64,000 nt of DNA from Muricea muricata. Taxonomy: Eukaryota > Cnidaria > Anthozoa > Malacalcyonacea > Plexauridae. The notes beneath the pieces are model-generated. The model did no database searches. It saw only the letters and a list, made by a program, of their open reading frames with translations, and was not told the DNA's origin. The stretch covers positions 2,046,001-2,110,000 of the forward strand of contig OY979719.1 in assembly GCA_963855995.1 (NCBI GenBank), given 5' to 3'. Below, one piece after another: positions 21,844-33,453 of the stretch (its first letter is position 1; each line of letters opens with the position of its first letter). Position numbers and translations under genes: made by a program.

Positions 21844-22559
21844 AAAATGTAAAAAAGCTAGAATTTTGTTTAGTATAATGAAAATACATTGTTTAAAACA
21901 AATATTTGGAAACTATATCATTCTGGCCTCCCGCTTCTTTGTGACAACAATTTATAACAAACCCTAATTTATTAGCCTTTAGTGAGAGGTTTCCAGGGGG
22001 GGGGGAAACGAGCTCCCATGTTCCCTTGTGCCCCTAATGACCTAGTTTACCAGTAAGGGGACAAAAAGCTTGTAATCCTTGTTAACGCCTGCTAACCCCG
22101 GCCCGGGGGGGAATACAGGGATTCACATTGACTGCTGCATAGACGAAATTGCTGTTCTTGTTAATATGCAGATTTGTCATCAAAATTGTAGGGGAATAAT
22201 TTGCGTTAAGCATTCGTGCCAAATATTCGTTAACATTTGTCAGAAGCAGGGCGTATCTTCTGCTTTGTTAGGGTGAAGGGTGGTATTTTATCTGAGAAAA
22301 AAAATGGCTTAATGTCTATATACAACAACCAATTATGAACTCGATAAATACTGGAACGCTAACTCCAGATAAAAAATCCCGATGTTTAAGTGAACAATAA
22401 ACAACGTCCGACGTCCTAAACAGTCTTAGTAGCATTTTCCCAAACAATTTAGAAGTTTTTAAACCATAGCATTATTTTTATATTTAAGTAAAGACAAATC
22501 TCGGTGCATGCTTCGTATCAACCGCGCCGACAGAAGCAATGGGCAGATACTGGAACTTG
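21844..22559. other. Intergenic, no gene seen
   Basis: CDC14-like 3' flank, AT-rich, with a G-run (GGGGGGGGG near 22,000). The block ATACTGGAACGCTAACTC at 22,350-22,367 resembles the end of the TIR element at 32,075, possibly a remnant. Nothing codes. Confidence 0.4.
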
Positions 22560-23700
22560 GAAGCTAATTTAGCTTCAAAGATATGCAGACAATGACCAAG
22601 TTATCGTTGCAGTTTAATGCAGAGTTTACGGACACGACCCCAAGTCCATATGAAAGAGAAATAAACTGTCTGACAAAATTACTTTCAAATTATCTCCTCC
22701 GCACACGTACAAAAGCTTCTGTGAGGCTTTTTTGTTATTTCTATGTAATAAATGCGTGTTTATTCTCGTGGTGTAAGGTACTGGTTTAAGGTACAAGTAG
22801 TAATTAAATCTCTACATACGCTAAGCTAAAATTACTTTTTATGACTCGAATGAAGCTATATTACTATTATTTCAGTCCAGATGTTTCTTCTACTTCTTTA
22901 CTTCCAGTTTACTTAGTTAATTCGCCCAAAATCGCGCCTATATTTTTTATTTCCATGCTGATGAGCAAGAAAAGACCCGTTCGAGTTTTCATTGGCAAAC
23001 ATCTTTCCCTCCGTCTCCGAGAGATTACTGTCTTCCGAATGGCACGTCGTTTAACTTTGATTTTGGGTGGTTCGCGGACCAGTCAAGTCCAACTGAGTTT
23101 TTGTGAGAATTTAATTCTTCGCTCACTCAGTTGGATAGAACGGTCCCTAATCCACCCACAACTGAAGTCAATGCGTCAATGCCGGGCGTAGAGTGCAGGA
23201 AAACACTAGACAACACTGTTTTTTAACTATTGTTCAAGCAAATTTCTTTAACTTGACTGTTGGGTGCAGTCCTGTAGGGTTGGTGCATTGATTGGTGCGA
23301 TCTCACCGTTATTTCTCTTTCTTCGAGAAAACAAGTTGTCTTCCCCGAGAAATAGCGACGAGATGGCCGACTTCTTCCCAGAGCTTACGGTACAAGCATG
23401 GATGCACAAACGCTTTAAAGCAAGTGTTTTCGTTTAGGAAAGAGTCAAAGACAACAACGTTTACTAAATCAAAGCCGTATAGCCGGGTTTTAAGTTGTGT
23501 AGCTATGTTTGACGATCTTTTATGGCGAGGTCTTTGTGAGCTTAAGAGAAGTTGGAGTTTGTATAGAAGTTGGAGTTTGTCTTCTTTCACGATCGAGCTT
23601 TATATGCCATTACGTTCAGTGTCCTTGATATAGGAGTCATTTATTTATGGCCTTGGGTTTAATTCCCAAACACTGAATGGCAGTCTTCAGCTCTTCAAGT
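22560..23700 (-). repeat. Family F repeat, copy 1 (inverted relative to copy 2)
   Basis: Ordered blocks AGCTTCTGTGAGG, GTAATAAATGCGTGTTTATTCTCG, TTTCATTGGCAAACATC, TTTCCCTCCG, TTTTAACTATTGTTCAAGC, GTAGGGTTGGTGCATTGA, TTTGACGATCTTTTATGGCG and TTAATTCCCAAACACTGAATGG also occur at 26,430-28,330 (opposite strand) and in both palindrome arms. No intact protein. A non-autonomous element or an LTR-like or foldback unit of unknown class. Confidence 0.7.
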
Positions 23701-23979
23701 AATAAATTAACATTGCAACAAGATGGCACTACGTTGTCACGCTGTAACCAATTTGTGAGCACGTCACTCGCACCGAAACAACGACAGACAAACACATAGT
23801 ATATTCTGTAAGACTTCACAACAAGCAGGCTTCAGGAAGAAGCACTCTACACAAACTTCCCTACTTAACATTACAAATCAGTGGCTAATGAATATGGACA
23901 AGGGTTGTTTAAATGGTATTATTATACATTGCAGTTGCTTTATGCGCTGTAATTGGTCAATTGCATGCAGATAAATGCG

Positions 23980-24498
23980 ACTATCACGCAATCTGCAGAT
24001 AACTCAGTTATCTGCTAGCAGATAATTGAGTTATTTGCATGTTGAGCCTACGGTATTCGTTGGCATCAATGGTTGGCATGGCAACAACATTTTTTTCTCT
24101 CGATATTTTCTGTTTCATGTTGTGGCATCTCGCCGAAGACGAAATTCGTCAATTGCTTGAGGAAAAAGACTCCAAAAACACATGCAAAAGAATATATAAA
24201 GTCGCTCAACAAGTGTTTCATGAATATTTGTTGGAAAAGGGGATTGCAGAACAGCGAAATTGCTCGAGAAAAGCGAAATTGCTCGAGTTTTAAAAAGGTT
24301 TTGGAAAGAGAAATCTATTCTTTCGTTACCATGTTTATTTTCTCCGCTTACAATGTATAATAAAACAATTATCGGATTCGGTTTTTGTGCGGAATTATCA
24401 ATGTCTCGGTAAGAGTTATCTGCCTCGCCTTCGGCTCGGCTGATAACTTTTACCTCGACGTTGATAATTCTGCATATCACAAAAACCTCATCCAATAA
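23980..24498. mobile_element. Palindromic miniature element (TCTGC / CGAAGGCGAG family), copy 1
   Basis: CAGATAACTCAGTTATCTGC-type palindromes at 23,996-24,045, then GGCATGGCAACAACAT, then an inverted pair TCGGTAAGAGTTATCTGCC...GGCTGATAACTTTTACCTCG around CTCGCCTTCGGCTCGG, ending CACAAAAACCTCATCCAATAATTG. The same structure recurs at 41,525-41,940 and 53,155-53,512. The LINE fragment begins at its right end. Confidence 0.65.
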
Positions 24499-25800
24499 TT
24501 GTTTATTATCTTTCTGGACCTCAAAAAGGCATTTGATTGCGTTGACCATGATGTGTTGTTTAAGAAAATGTATTATTATGGAATAAGGGGACTTGCATTA
24601 AAATTGTTTCAATCATATCTTACTAATAGGACTCAAATATGTAAAGTAGACCAAACAATGTCCAACACAAGAACTGTTAAGTGTGGTATACCTCGAGGTT
24701 CAAATTTAGGCCCATTATTGTTCTTACTATATATAAACGATCTACCAAATTGTCTGACTTCGTCTTCTACAAGTATGTTTGCTGATGACACGAATATCTC
24801 AACCCAAGGTACGACTGAATATGAAATACAAGAACGCTTAAACGCAGACTTAGAAAACGTGCATCAGTGGCTAGTTGCAAACAAACTTACACCAAACAAA
24901 CAAAAAACTGAATACATGATTATTGGCTCACGACAGCGTATTTCAAATATTATAACTGATCCTAAAATTGAACTTGGTGTGTCAGTAATCAAAAGGGTTA
25001 ACAAATCCAAAACTTTAGGCATCGTTATTGATGCGAGTACCTTTCTTGGAACGATCAAATTCAAAATATTGTCACGAAAGTTTCAAAAGGAATAGGAATG
25101 TTGCGGCGAATAAGATAGTTCGTTCCCAAATTAACATTATTGAGAATATATAATGCCATTGTGCTATCACACTTTGACTATTGTAGCTTGGTTTGGGACA
25201 ACTGCTGCGAGTACTTGACCGATAAACTACAAAAATTACAAAACAGAGCTGCGAGAATTATCACTGGTAGAACATACGATGTTAGCAGCACGTTCTAAAG
25301 GAATTAAACTGGGAACCCTTGAAACAACGTTATAAAATCAATAAGACGATTTTCATGCACAAAGTAAGAAACGACATAATGCCATCATCTTTAACTAACC
25401 TGTTTAAAATCAAAATTAATGATCGATATGACTTGCGAAGTAATAACAACAATTACGTACTTGGAAAGCCAAAAACAAACTTTATGAAAAAAAGCTTTAC
25501 TTACTCAGCTGCGTCGCTTTGGAATGGCTTATCAAGTACAGCCAAAGAAAAAGGCATTAGCCTCAACAAATTTAAATGTACTCTTGGCAGCACCTGATTT
25601 AACATAACTTTTGTAAATAGGGTTTTTAAATTTAATATTTAGCGTGTGTAAAATTATATTAATGTATTAGTAAATGATGTAATTAGTGTGATATATTAGA
25701 TTGTAATAGTGTGTAACAAACGGCTCCTATCAGGTGCCTATGTGCCCTGAAGGGTTACCGTTTTCAAATATTTTTGAATAATAAAATAATAATAATAACT
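24499..25800 (+). pseudogene. 5'-truncated, frame-broken non-LTR (LINE) reverse transcriptase
   Basis: Opens directly at RT block A (FLDLKKAFDCVDHD), followed by block B (GIPRGSNLGPLLFLLYINDL) and block C (FADDT), the catalytic aspartate box. The frame runs to a stop at 25,093-25,095; downstream coding similarity continues in other frames, with a second open stretch at 25,319-25,597 (ending LWNGLSSTAKEKG...) that resembles the C-terminal tail of CR1/RTE-like elements. The 3' end is an (AAT/ATA)n run at 25,780-25,800, typical of such LINEs. No endonuclease or N-terminal region remains, so it is a dead-on-arrival copy. Confidence 0.85.
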
Positions 25801-25892
25801 TACGCAGAACGTGCAATTCAATTTGTATCATTTGATGGTTTTATACAAGCTGCGAGTGTCAAGCTTTCTGGTTGATAGGAAACTGGATTCCT

Positions 25893-26133
25893 GGGGCCGG
25901 TTGTATCAAAGTCGTTTAGCCTAAACGGTGGATAAGAGAAATTTAAAAATCACTTTTACATCTGGTACGGAACCGAAATTATGTATTTAATAGAATAAAT
26001 ATTTAGTTTTATATATAATTGTTCTTCTCAGGTCAAATAACTTTAGCTGCTTTGTTTATACAACATGCAGACTTGTTTTATATTTTTGACTTATCCACCG
26101 TTTAAGCTAAACGCCTTTGATACAACCGGCCCC
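25893..26133. mobile_element. Miniature TIR element (GGGCCGGTTGTATC family), copy 1
   Basis: 241 bp with near-perfect TIRs: GGGCCGGTTGTATCAAAG at the left and CTTTGATACAACCGGCC at the right, with inner paired GTTTAGCYTAAACGGTGGATAAG. Both ends abut CCTG, which can be read as a 4-bp target duplication. Further copies at 39,650-39,891 and 55,284-55,525. Confidence 0.85.
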
Positions 26134-26429
26134 TGAAGTGTAAATATAAGTTTGTTTTAAGACCACGACATGCACATATAGTTTCTGCTCTGCAGTTTAC
26201 TTGTGTTGTAACCTGTAAAATGCCTGGTTATATACAAGCTGTAAGCGTCAAGCTTTTTCGTTGATAGGAAACTGTTTTCCTGCAGAGCTGGACTTTAGAC
26301 GACAAGCATATAGTTTGCTCTGCAGTTTAGCACTATATTTTTCTTATCGAGCACGCTTTACACTCACAGCTTGTGTGTAGTGACTAGGCAAAGTAGAATA
26401 TCTCTGTTGCAATGTTATCTCACTACTTA
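26134..26429. repeat. Short repeats of the GATAGGAAACTG / AAGCTGTAAGCGTCAAG type
   Basis: Units such as TACAAGCTGTAAGCGTCAAG and TTGATAGGAAACTG occur here, at 25,838-25,885, and many times in the core of the giant palindrome (46,440-46,900 and 47,500-48,000). Non-coding. Confidence 0.55.
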
Positions 26430-28330
26430 AAAGAGCCAAAGACAGCCATTCAGTGTTTGGGAATCAAACCCAAGGCATAAATACATGACTCCTGTATCAA
26501 GGACACTGAACGTAATGGCATATAATGCTTGAGCAATAAGGAAACTGGCCACGGCCGGAAAATCAAGACAAAATTTACTAATCATGCAAACTTCGACTTC
26601 TCTCCTCGCAAAGACCTGGCCACAAAAAATCGTGAACCATGACGAAACAACTTGAAATATAACTACACAGCTTTGATTTAGTAAGCATTGTTTTTTTACT
26701 CTTTCCTGAAAGAAAACGCTTGTTTTAAAGCTTTTAAAGTGTTTGCGCATCTTTGCGCATCCGTACTTGCACCGTAAGCTTTGGGAAGAAGTCCGCCATA
26801 TACATTTGGCACAGTGTATTGGTTTAGTCAGCTAAACCACTACACTGTAGTTTGACAGTGTGGTGGTTTAGTGGTGCCTTGGAGTCTTCTCTTCGTTATT
26901 TCTCCACGAAGACAACTTGTCTTCTTCAACGAAGGAAAATAACGACGAGAATTCTTCAATGCACCAACCCTACAGGTCTGTCCCCAACAGTGAAGTTAAG
27001 GAAATTTGCTTAAATATTAGTTAAAGACACCAGGCAAATAACGTTTCCTCCTTGGCCTCGCGGTACTGCCTAGTGTTTTCCCGTGCTCCACGTCCAGTTT
27101 TGACTTCAGTTTTGGGTGGATCGTTGACCGGTCTGTCCAACTGAGCGAGTGAAGAATTAAATTCTCACAAAAACTCAGTAGAGATTTGACCGGTCGACGA
27201 TGCACCTAAAACCAAAGTTATGAGTAGTCCGGAAGACAGTTTTTACCGCTCGGCCACGGAGGGAAAGATGTTTGCCAAGGAAAACTCGAACGGGTCATTC
27301 CTTGTTCATCAACATGCAAATAAAAAAAAATTACAAAAACGACCCTTACCGGCGTTTCTTTGGCGAAATAAGTAAGTAAACTAAAAAAGTAAACGAAATT
27401 AGAGCATCCTCTAAGTGTAAAATGATGGCAAAAACACTTCATTCTCGCAATAAAATCTTACTTTAAGCTTCGTGCAAAGACCATTAAAGATTATACATAC
27501 GGGTATTTTCTGGCGGACAATGGTCATCTGACGTCATTTGCTGCTGGTAGTCCAAGAAGAAGCTTCGGGAAAATGTATGTCTGCGAGGGCGAAATATGAC
27601 TGAACAACGGTCTTGAAAATACCTTACAAAACGAGAATAAATACGAGTTTATTACACAGAGATAAGAAAAACACCTCACAGAAGCTATGTGTATGAAAAT
27701 CAAACCAAAATGACGAAGAAATGGGCCAAAAACGGCGAAGCATATCTCGGACAAATTCAAAATCAAAATGGCGTCGTCTTCTCCAATCTCAAAGATGCAA
27801 GCAAAATCGTTCTAGTGAAGTTGGATATCAACATTATTGGGTATTCATTAAACACGTAAGTATTCTTTAACTATTCTGCGTATTTAAATAGTAAATATTT
27901 TAGTTATTGAATGCTTTTTGACAAAAATCCGGCCTCCTCACCAGGTCGTAATCTCAATTTTCTGTAATTGAATAAAATTTACTTTAATGTAATGATATGA
28001 CTGACTTTCTATTTCTCTCGCTCTTTCTATAGCTGGACCGTGAGAGGACCGTTCGAAATGGAACACCAGTGAAACACGACTGAAACAGAGCCTTGTTGAG
28101 GTAAAATTATTTTTATCAAAGGTCTGCGTCACTTAGCTCAACAACTGACAGACTAATTTTGTTGAAAAAGTTAAAGTATTTGCCGCCATTTGAAATGTTT
28201 CTACTTTTCATATTTTACATATTGAATTTTGCATTATAGATATTCCAGAGACATTGTGAGACAACCACGTGACAACTGTGGTGCAACATGCCACAGCCAA
28301 AAAGGACTTTCAAGACGATTTAGTGGTAAG
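26430..28330 (+). repeat. Family F repeat, copy 2
   Basis: Same ordered blocks as 48,030-49,770, from CCATTCAGTGTTTGGGAAT through TAGTGGTTTAG palindromes, GAAATAACGACGAGAA, CCTACAGGTCTGTCCCCAACAG, AATTTGCTTAAATATTAGTTAA, CTTGGCCTCGCGGTACTGCC, ACGGAGGGAAAGAT, TACATACGGGTATTT, AAAATGGCGTCGTCTTCT, ending with GATATTCCAGAGA...TTTAGTGGTAA. Two parts look exon-like (27,713-27,857 before a GTAAGT; 28,239-28,325 before a GTAAG), but they are not conserved as open frames between copies. Confidence 0.7.
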
Positions 28331-28475
28331 AAAACCAATTATTACAATATGTTTAATATCATTGCAAATCCTCTATTATCCCCCTCCTGCCCAAACCGTG
28401 AGCCATTCAGAAATTTAAATTGGAAAAATAAATTAAGCTCCTTTCTTAAATTGGGCACACCAGGCTCTGGGGATT

Positions 28476-29530
28476 GACATATTTGTGATATTTAGGACAT
28501 TTTAGAAAATATAAGTTCTTTCCAAGAGAAAAAGTCATCTTCATGGTCTTCTGGCTCTTGAAGTGACGGGACCTGACGTCATTTAAGTATGCAAACGAGT
28601 TTTCCATTGTTTCGTGCTTCAAAAATGACTTAAGGGGGTCCAATAGTGGAAAAAATTTTTTGTGTGTTTTAATGCTATGCAGTTCATCTTTGGTCAGGTG
28701 TTAGCACATGGTACCACAAACATAAAAATAAGTTTTTCAAAGTTACCATTGCCATGGTTACCATGTTAATTACTCCCTGATGGTGAAAAATCCATATATT
28801 TGCAAACATGATATCTCAACAACTATGAATGATAAAAATCTAAAATAACTTTATTTTAATGGTATATCACATGCTCTTGGAGATAAACCAGAACTATGGT
28901 GATTGAGGCAAAAATAATTTTTTTGGGGACAAAATATTGAAACTAGATATTATCGAAATGATACTGACTATCATAACTTGCATGCTATTGCAAATATTTT
29001 TATGATTCTGGTTCATCTCCAAGAGAATGTAACACAGAACACACACTGAAAGTTTGAAGTCAATAGCTTACATACTTCTTGAGATATTGTGCATGCAATA
29101 ATGGCGATTGGTGGTTTTCGGCAATTTGAGAAAAACTGCTTTAAAGTTTTTGCATGCATTAGAATAACATTAATCGAACAATGCTATGGAAAAGGACACA
29201 ATAGAGTAAACCAATTGCATACCATTATTTGCTCTGGGTAAAATCATGGTTTTACCCTAACACGGTGTAGAATTTGTTGAATTTCTCCGTTTATAATTCA
29301 TTTTGTTGTTTGAAATTTTGGATATGTTTAGAGAACGCCGTTAACAATATTTTGTAAAATTTTTGAAAATCGATGAATTTTGAAATTATTTACTATTGGA
29401 CCCCCTTAAATGACGTCAGCTTCTCTAACTCGAGAAGCCAAAAAACCATGAAGATGAAGTTTTTCTCTAAAACAATATGCTGCATTCCATCTTAAAATGT
29501 ACTAAATTTTACAAATATAATCAGCTTGTG
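28476..29530. mobile_element. Fold-back miniature element interrupted by a TTAA element
   Basis: The left flank (AGAAAAAGTCATCTTCATGG...CCTGACGTCATTTAAG) and right flank (AAATGACGTCAGCTTC...CCATGAAGATGAAG) are inverted copies of each other and together match the uninterrupted relative at 18,853-19,055. Confidence 0.7.
28630..29409. mobile_element. piggyBac-like non-autonomous element with TTAA target duplication
   Basis: TTAA (28,630-28,633) followed by GGGGGTCCAATAGTGG; the right end is TACTATTGGACCCCC followed by TTAA (29,406-29,409). TTAA duplication plus G/C-run termini is typical of piggyBac-type elements. The ~770-bp interior has no transposase frame. It also contains internal inverted motifs (TGGTTTATCTCCAAGAG / CATCTCCAAGAGAATG). 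Confidence 0.75.
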
Positions 29531-29699
29531 CAAATGACAGCTCTGTGCACTGTAACGTTACTTTCATGATCAAATTGGCAATGCAAGTGATGAATAAATC
29601 ATGCAGCTCTCTTTTAAAGCCTTCCTCCTCTCCAGTAAAACCACACCCACCCTATGTGGATTAATAGAGAGTTTATAATGATGATCCTTATGTTTCTGT

Positions 29700-30030
29700 T
29701 ATAAGTATTTTATAATTTAATCGTATACAATTACTTCATGCTCTCCGTGTTTGGATGGCCTGATCCAAACACGCGGGAAAGTTGCGAGAGTTAGGAAAAG
29801 CGCGCGAAACACAAGCCGAAGGCTATTGATTTTTCGCGCTTTTCTTAAATCGAGGAACTTTCCCAAGTGTTTGGATCAGGCCATCCAAACACGGAAACCA
29901 TAAAGTAATTGTTTTATAAAATAACAGCAATCGGGCAGTTTTGATTTCCGTGTTTGGATGGCCTGATCCAAACACGGCTTTCGGCCAATCAGAGCACGCA
30001 TTATATGTATATTATTTTATAATACTTATT
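29700..30030. mobile_element. Fold-back element with three CCGTGTTTGGATGGCC units
   Basis: CCGTGTTTGGATGGCCTGAT at 29,745-29,764 pairs with ATCAGGCCATCCAAACACGG near 29,874-29,893, and a third unit lies at 29,947-29,978. Outer AT-rich imperfect TIRs are ATAAGTATTTTATAAT and ATTTTATAATACTTAT. Non-coding. Confidence 0.7.
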
Positions 30031-30217
30031 ACCTAACCGATACGATTCTTTTATTTCCAAATGCGATAGGCGTGTAAAGAAGCGAAAGAGAAAAAGATCA
30101 GAATGAACGATCCTGGATGACATTGACCACAAAACAATAACAATCCATAAGAATGAGAACACACGGCATTGTAGTAGAAAGCAGTGGTAATTTGCAAGTT
30201 AGTAAAAAACAAGACGC

Positions 30218-30328
30218 CTGCTAAGGCGTTCACTCCGCCTGCCAAACGAAAATGGGCACAAGGCCAGGCAGGGCTGTAACTAGAGAGTTCATTGGGGGTG
30301 GGGTACATTCACTTATTTCTGTTCTGTC
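30218..30328 (-). repeat. Dispersed repeat, inverted copy of 2,640-2,755
   Basis: Reverse complement carries CCTGGCCTTGTGCCCATTTTCG and GTGAACGCCTTAGCAGG, as in the copy at 2.7 kb. The upstream stretch 30,095-30,215 also resembles 53,750-53,870 in the right palindrome arm (GAATGAACGATCCTGGA, GTGGTAATTTGCAAGTTAGTA). Confidence 0.65.
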
Positions 30329-30699
30329 CAACTAATTCCTTTTTAAATCAATTATTATTACGGTACCTTCCAAGGCATTTTAAGACATTGCTAGCACATC
30401 TTATGCAATCACTAAGATAACCAAAAATCAATGTCTGAGTGACCTGCCAGGCACTCTGTCCAGAGTCCTAGTAGGATTGCATTTTTTAGAATTTAATTTA
30501 GATTAAAGACTTTAATAGTACATATGTTAAACAAGATTCTTTTGCCATAATGCCACCAACAAATAGCTGTTTTATTTTGCAAGTAAAGAAAATTTTACTA
30601 AAAGTGTATACAATACATCAGTCTATTAAATCCATCAATTTATTAAATCTATTCTGTAGCACACTGCCTGAAGTCTCCACGATATAATTTGTTGGGAAA

Positions 30700-31215
30700 A
30701 TGTTGGCTAGCCTTTTGATATATTGACCAGCTTTGAATTAGATATTTGATGTGTTGATAAGGTGTCAGGTAAATATTTGGCATGTTTATAAAATGTTGGT
30801 AAGGATTTTGACTAGTTGACAAGTTTTCGAGCAGACTTTTGACATGTTGATAAGATCTGAGTTAGTCTTTTGATATGTGGACAAGCTTTGAAATGGACTT
30901 TTGACATGTTGATATGCTCCTAGTTAGATTTTTGGCATGTTGACAAGATGTCGACAAGATGTCGGTTAGGTTTTTGGCTTGTTGACAAGATGTCAGTTAG
31001 GCTTTTGGCTTGTTGAAAAGATGCTGGTTAGGCTTTTGGCTTGTTGACAAGATGCCGGTAAGGCTTTTGGCTTGTTGACAAGATGTCGGTAAGGCTTTTC
31101 ACTTGTTGAAAAGATATCAGTTAGGCTTTTGGCTTGTTGACAAGATGTCGGTTAGACTTTGACCTGTACATGCCCACAAGTTGTCAGTTAGACTTTCGAC
31201 ATGCTGACAAAGTAT
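30700..31215 (+). repeat. Degenerate ~31-bp minisatellite
   Basis: About fifteen imperfect copies of a unit like GTTAGGCTTTTGGCTTGTTG + ACAAGATGTCG. The best-conserved units lie between 30,940 and 31,160. Outer units are more diverged (GACATGTTGATAAGATCTGAG). Confidence 0.85.
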
Positions 31216-31739
31216 TTACTTCCAGAAAGCTTCAGGTGTCAGTTAAAACATTGGTATATAGGCAGGGTGTCTGATAAAGTTTTGGCAAATTAAGAAAGTG
31301 CCAGTTGAAATTTTACTAAATTTAAGTTAAATTTTGTTCTTTTTTTTATTTTGCATTTTTGAGTTTTTTTCTTGCTATTTTAATAATTATAGCAACAATC
31401 TTTACAGTAATCGACTTAAAAGTATTTCTGTGATCTGTATTTTCTGTGATATCCAATTTGAAATCCTTTCTCTGAGTCAACTATTCAACGTGACGTTCTA
31501 ACAAAACAAGTATTAAAATCGCTCATAAAAACAACAAAAATTAAAAATTAGACTAAGCTATTAAGTCTGAAGTCTCCACGATATAATTTGTTGGGAACTT
31601 TAGACTAACATATGTATTTCTGGAATTGGAATGTAAAATGTCTCTTACCTTTTATTTGCCGTTTTAAAACATTTCTGGAGCAATTTTTTGATAAAGAACC
31701 TTCCTGTCCCTTTTTGTTGACTATTACATGTTAAAAATT
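31216..31739. other. AT-rich spacer, nothing recognised
   Basis: No open frame. The block CTGAAGTCTCCACGATATAATTTGTTGGGAA occurs twice, at 30,669 and 31,566. Confidence 0.4.
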
Positions 31740-32074
31740 GTGTTTTGTATGTAGATATTTCAGTAGAATTTGCGTTTGATTCTTGTGTAGAAATTTCTAA
31801 ATTTCCTTAAAAGTAGGAATACAACAGAAAATGACGGAAGCACGCTCTCATCGCTCCTCGGTAAAGTTTCGCGGTGGAATTTGTCGTTTTAAAACATTTT
31901 GCATGAGAATTTTTGCACGTAAAACCTTCTTCGGGTTTAGATGTTCTAGCATACATGTTAAAATGCGTGTTTTGTTGACATATTCCGCTGGAAATTGAGT
32001 TTAAACGACGTGTTTAGGTCGGCTCACGCGGCTTGTGCCCAGCGGTATCACCCATTAGCGGCGGCACCGACTTC
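31740..32074 (+). repeat. Palindrome-flanking direct repeat X, left copy, part 1
   Basis: Matches 61,534-61,860 in direct orientation (e.g. GTAGATATTTCAGTAGAATT, GCATGAGAATTTTTGCACG, TTTAGGTCGGCTCACGCGG), with scattered substitutions and a short indel. The match resumes at 34,282 after the three inserted elements. Confidence 0.85.
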
Positions 32075-32511
32075 CAGTGAACTGTAATACAACTGGAACG
32101 CTAACTCAATACAAAAGTTCAATTAATGGCTGAAGCCAAGTTAGTTTTTCTGAGTTTTGAGACGAAATACTTAACGCCAAAAATCAGACCGTATATCAAA
32201 TTGAAGCTATTAAAAAGTTACATTTAATATAAGAAATTCAAGACTTTATACAAAAAAGAAATGCCTTAAAAATACAAAAACAACGGCAATTTTGCAAAAT
32301 ACGGCAAATTTCCCTTCAAAGTTTAAGGTGTTTGTCTTTCACCTAAAGCCTCAAAATTTTTACACCAAATACAACTTTTTAATAGCTTTCATTTGATATA
32401 CGACCCATTTTGTGACGTTCAGTATTTCAACTCAAAACTCAGAAAAACTGAATCAAATTGGCTTCAATTTTCCCCCCTGACTTATCGTTCCAGTTTACTT
32501 ATAGTTCAATG
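32075..32511. mobile_element. hAT-like TIR element E1 with 8-bp target duplication
   Basis: 437 bp. The left end CAGTGAACTGTAATACAACT pairs with the right end (reverse complement CATTGAACTATAAGTAAACT), both continuing GGAACG. The target duplication CCGACTTC is at 32,067-32,074 and 32,512-32,519. Non-coding. Its right end is nearly identical to that of E2. Confidence 0.85.
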
Positions 32512-32524
32512 CCGACTTCTGACC

Positions 32525-33445
32525 CATTGAACTATAATAGATCTGGAACGATAACTTCAGTGTTTTAAACCTATGATTGGCTGAAGCCGGCGCGCTGGAA
32601 AATCAACATTCAAAAAGACTGGGGAGAGGTCGGATTTGGTTTTCGAGGAGTGAGAATTTTTGTTTTCGAGCAAAAATTGGCAAGAAATACACTGTTTTTG
32701 TCGAAAGACATCATTATTTTGGATTCAGACCAGGTTTCCTGTTTAGTTCCAACTGTCTTACACCTATCTGCAGCAAAAAGTGAGCATTTTGACTTTAATA
32801 CTTTTAAAAAATTACAAATGTTTGTACGTGTCAAAGAAAACTTTGCTCTTGAGCTCAAAAAAAATATATAATGAAACCTTTAGACAGTCCCAAACTTATT
32901 TTGCAGTGAACGCCAGGTACTCCTCTTTATTCTGAACTTTTAATCCTTGCTTTAACCCTTTTAAAACATGAAGAAATTGACGTTTTTCATGCGTTTTTCG
33001 TAAACAATGTTTTTTAAATGCATTTTTTTCGACCCTAAAACGTCCCATCTTCCTAAAACTTCACACACGGATGTATTTTGCATGGAGTTTAATATTTCCT
33101 GTGGTTTCACGTCTTGGTTCTTACTTGAACTTTCAAAAACTCAGAAAAAGTAGCCAAAATCTGGCGGATTTTTCGTAATTTTCGCCTTTGCTTCAACATT
33201 TTTCCGTGGTAGTACGATTTTTGTCAAATTTTATAACATATTATATAAATTCAACTGTCATTGTTTAAATATTTCTGAATCTTAGAGATCTGTTAGTAGA
33301 TTTAAATAAAGAATTTTACGGATCCAAAAATGATATTTTTTACACGAAATTCTTAAAAAGGACTGGGTCTACCTGCAAAGTGAACACAAAGTCGGCTTCA
33401 ATTTCCCCCCCTGACTTATCGTTCCAGATCTATTATAGTTCAATG
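32525..33445. mobile_element. hAT-like TIR element E2 (same family as E1)
   Basis: 921 bp. Perfect 26-bp TIRs begin CATTGAACTATAATAGATCT and continue GGAACG. Flanked by CTTCTGACC (32,516-32,524 and 33,446-33,454), an 8-9 bp duplication. No transposase frame; only short frames in the interior. Confidence 0.85.
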
Positions 33446-33453
33446 CTTCTGAC

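Noticed and set aside
22841-23191. 116-codon frame in family F copy 1
   Set aside because: Not preserved in the other F copies.
30700-31215. CRISPR-like array
   Set aside because: Contiguous degenerate tandem repeats without spacers, in an animal genome; it is a minisatellite.
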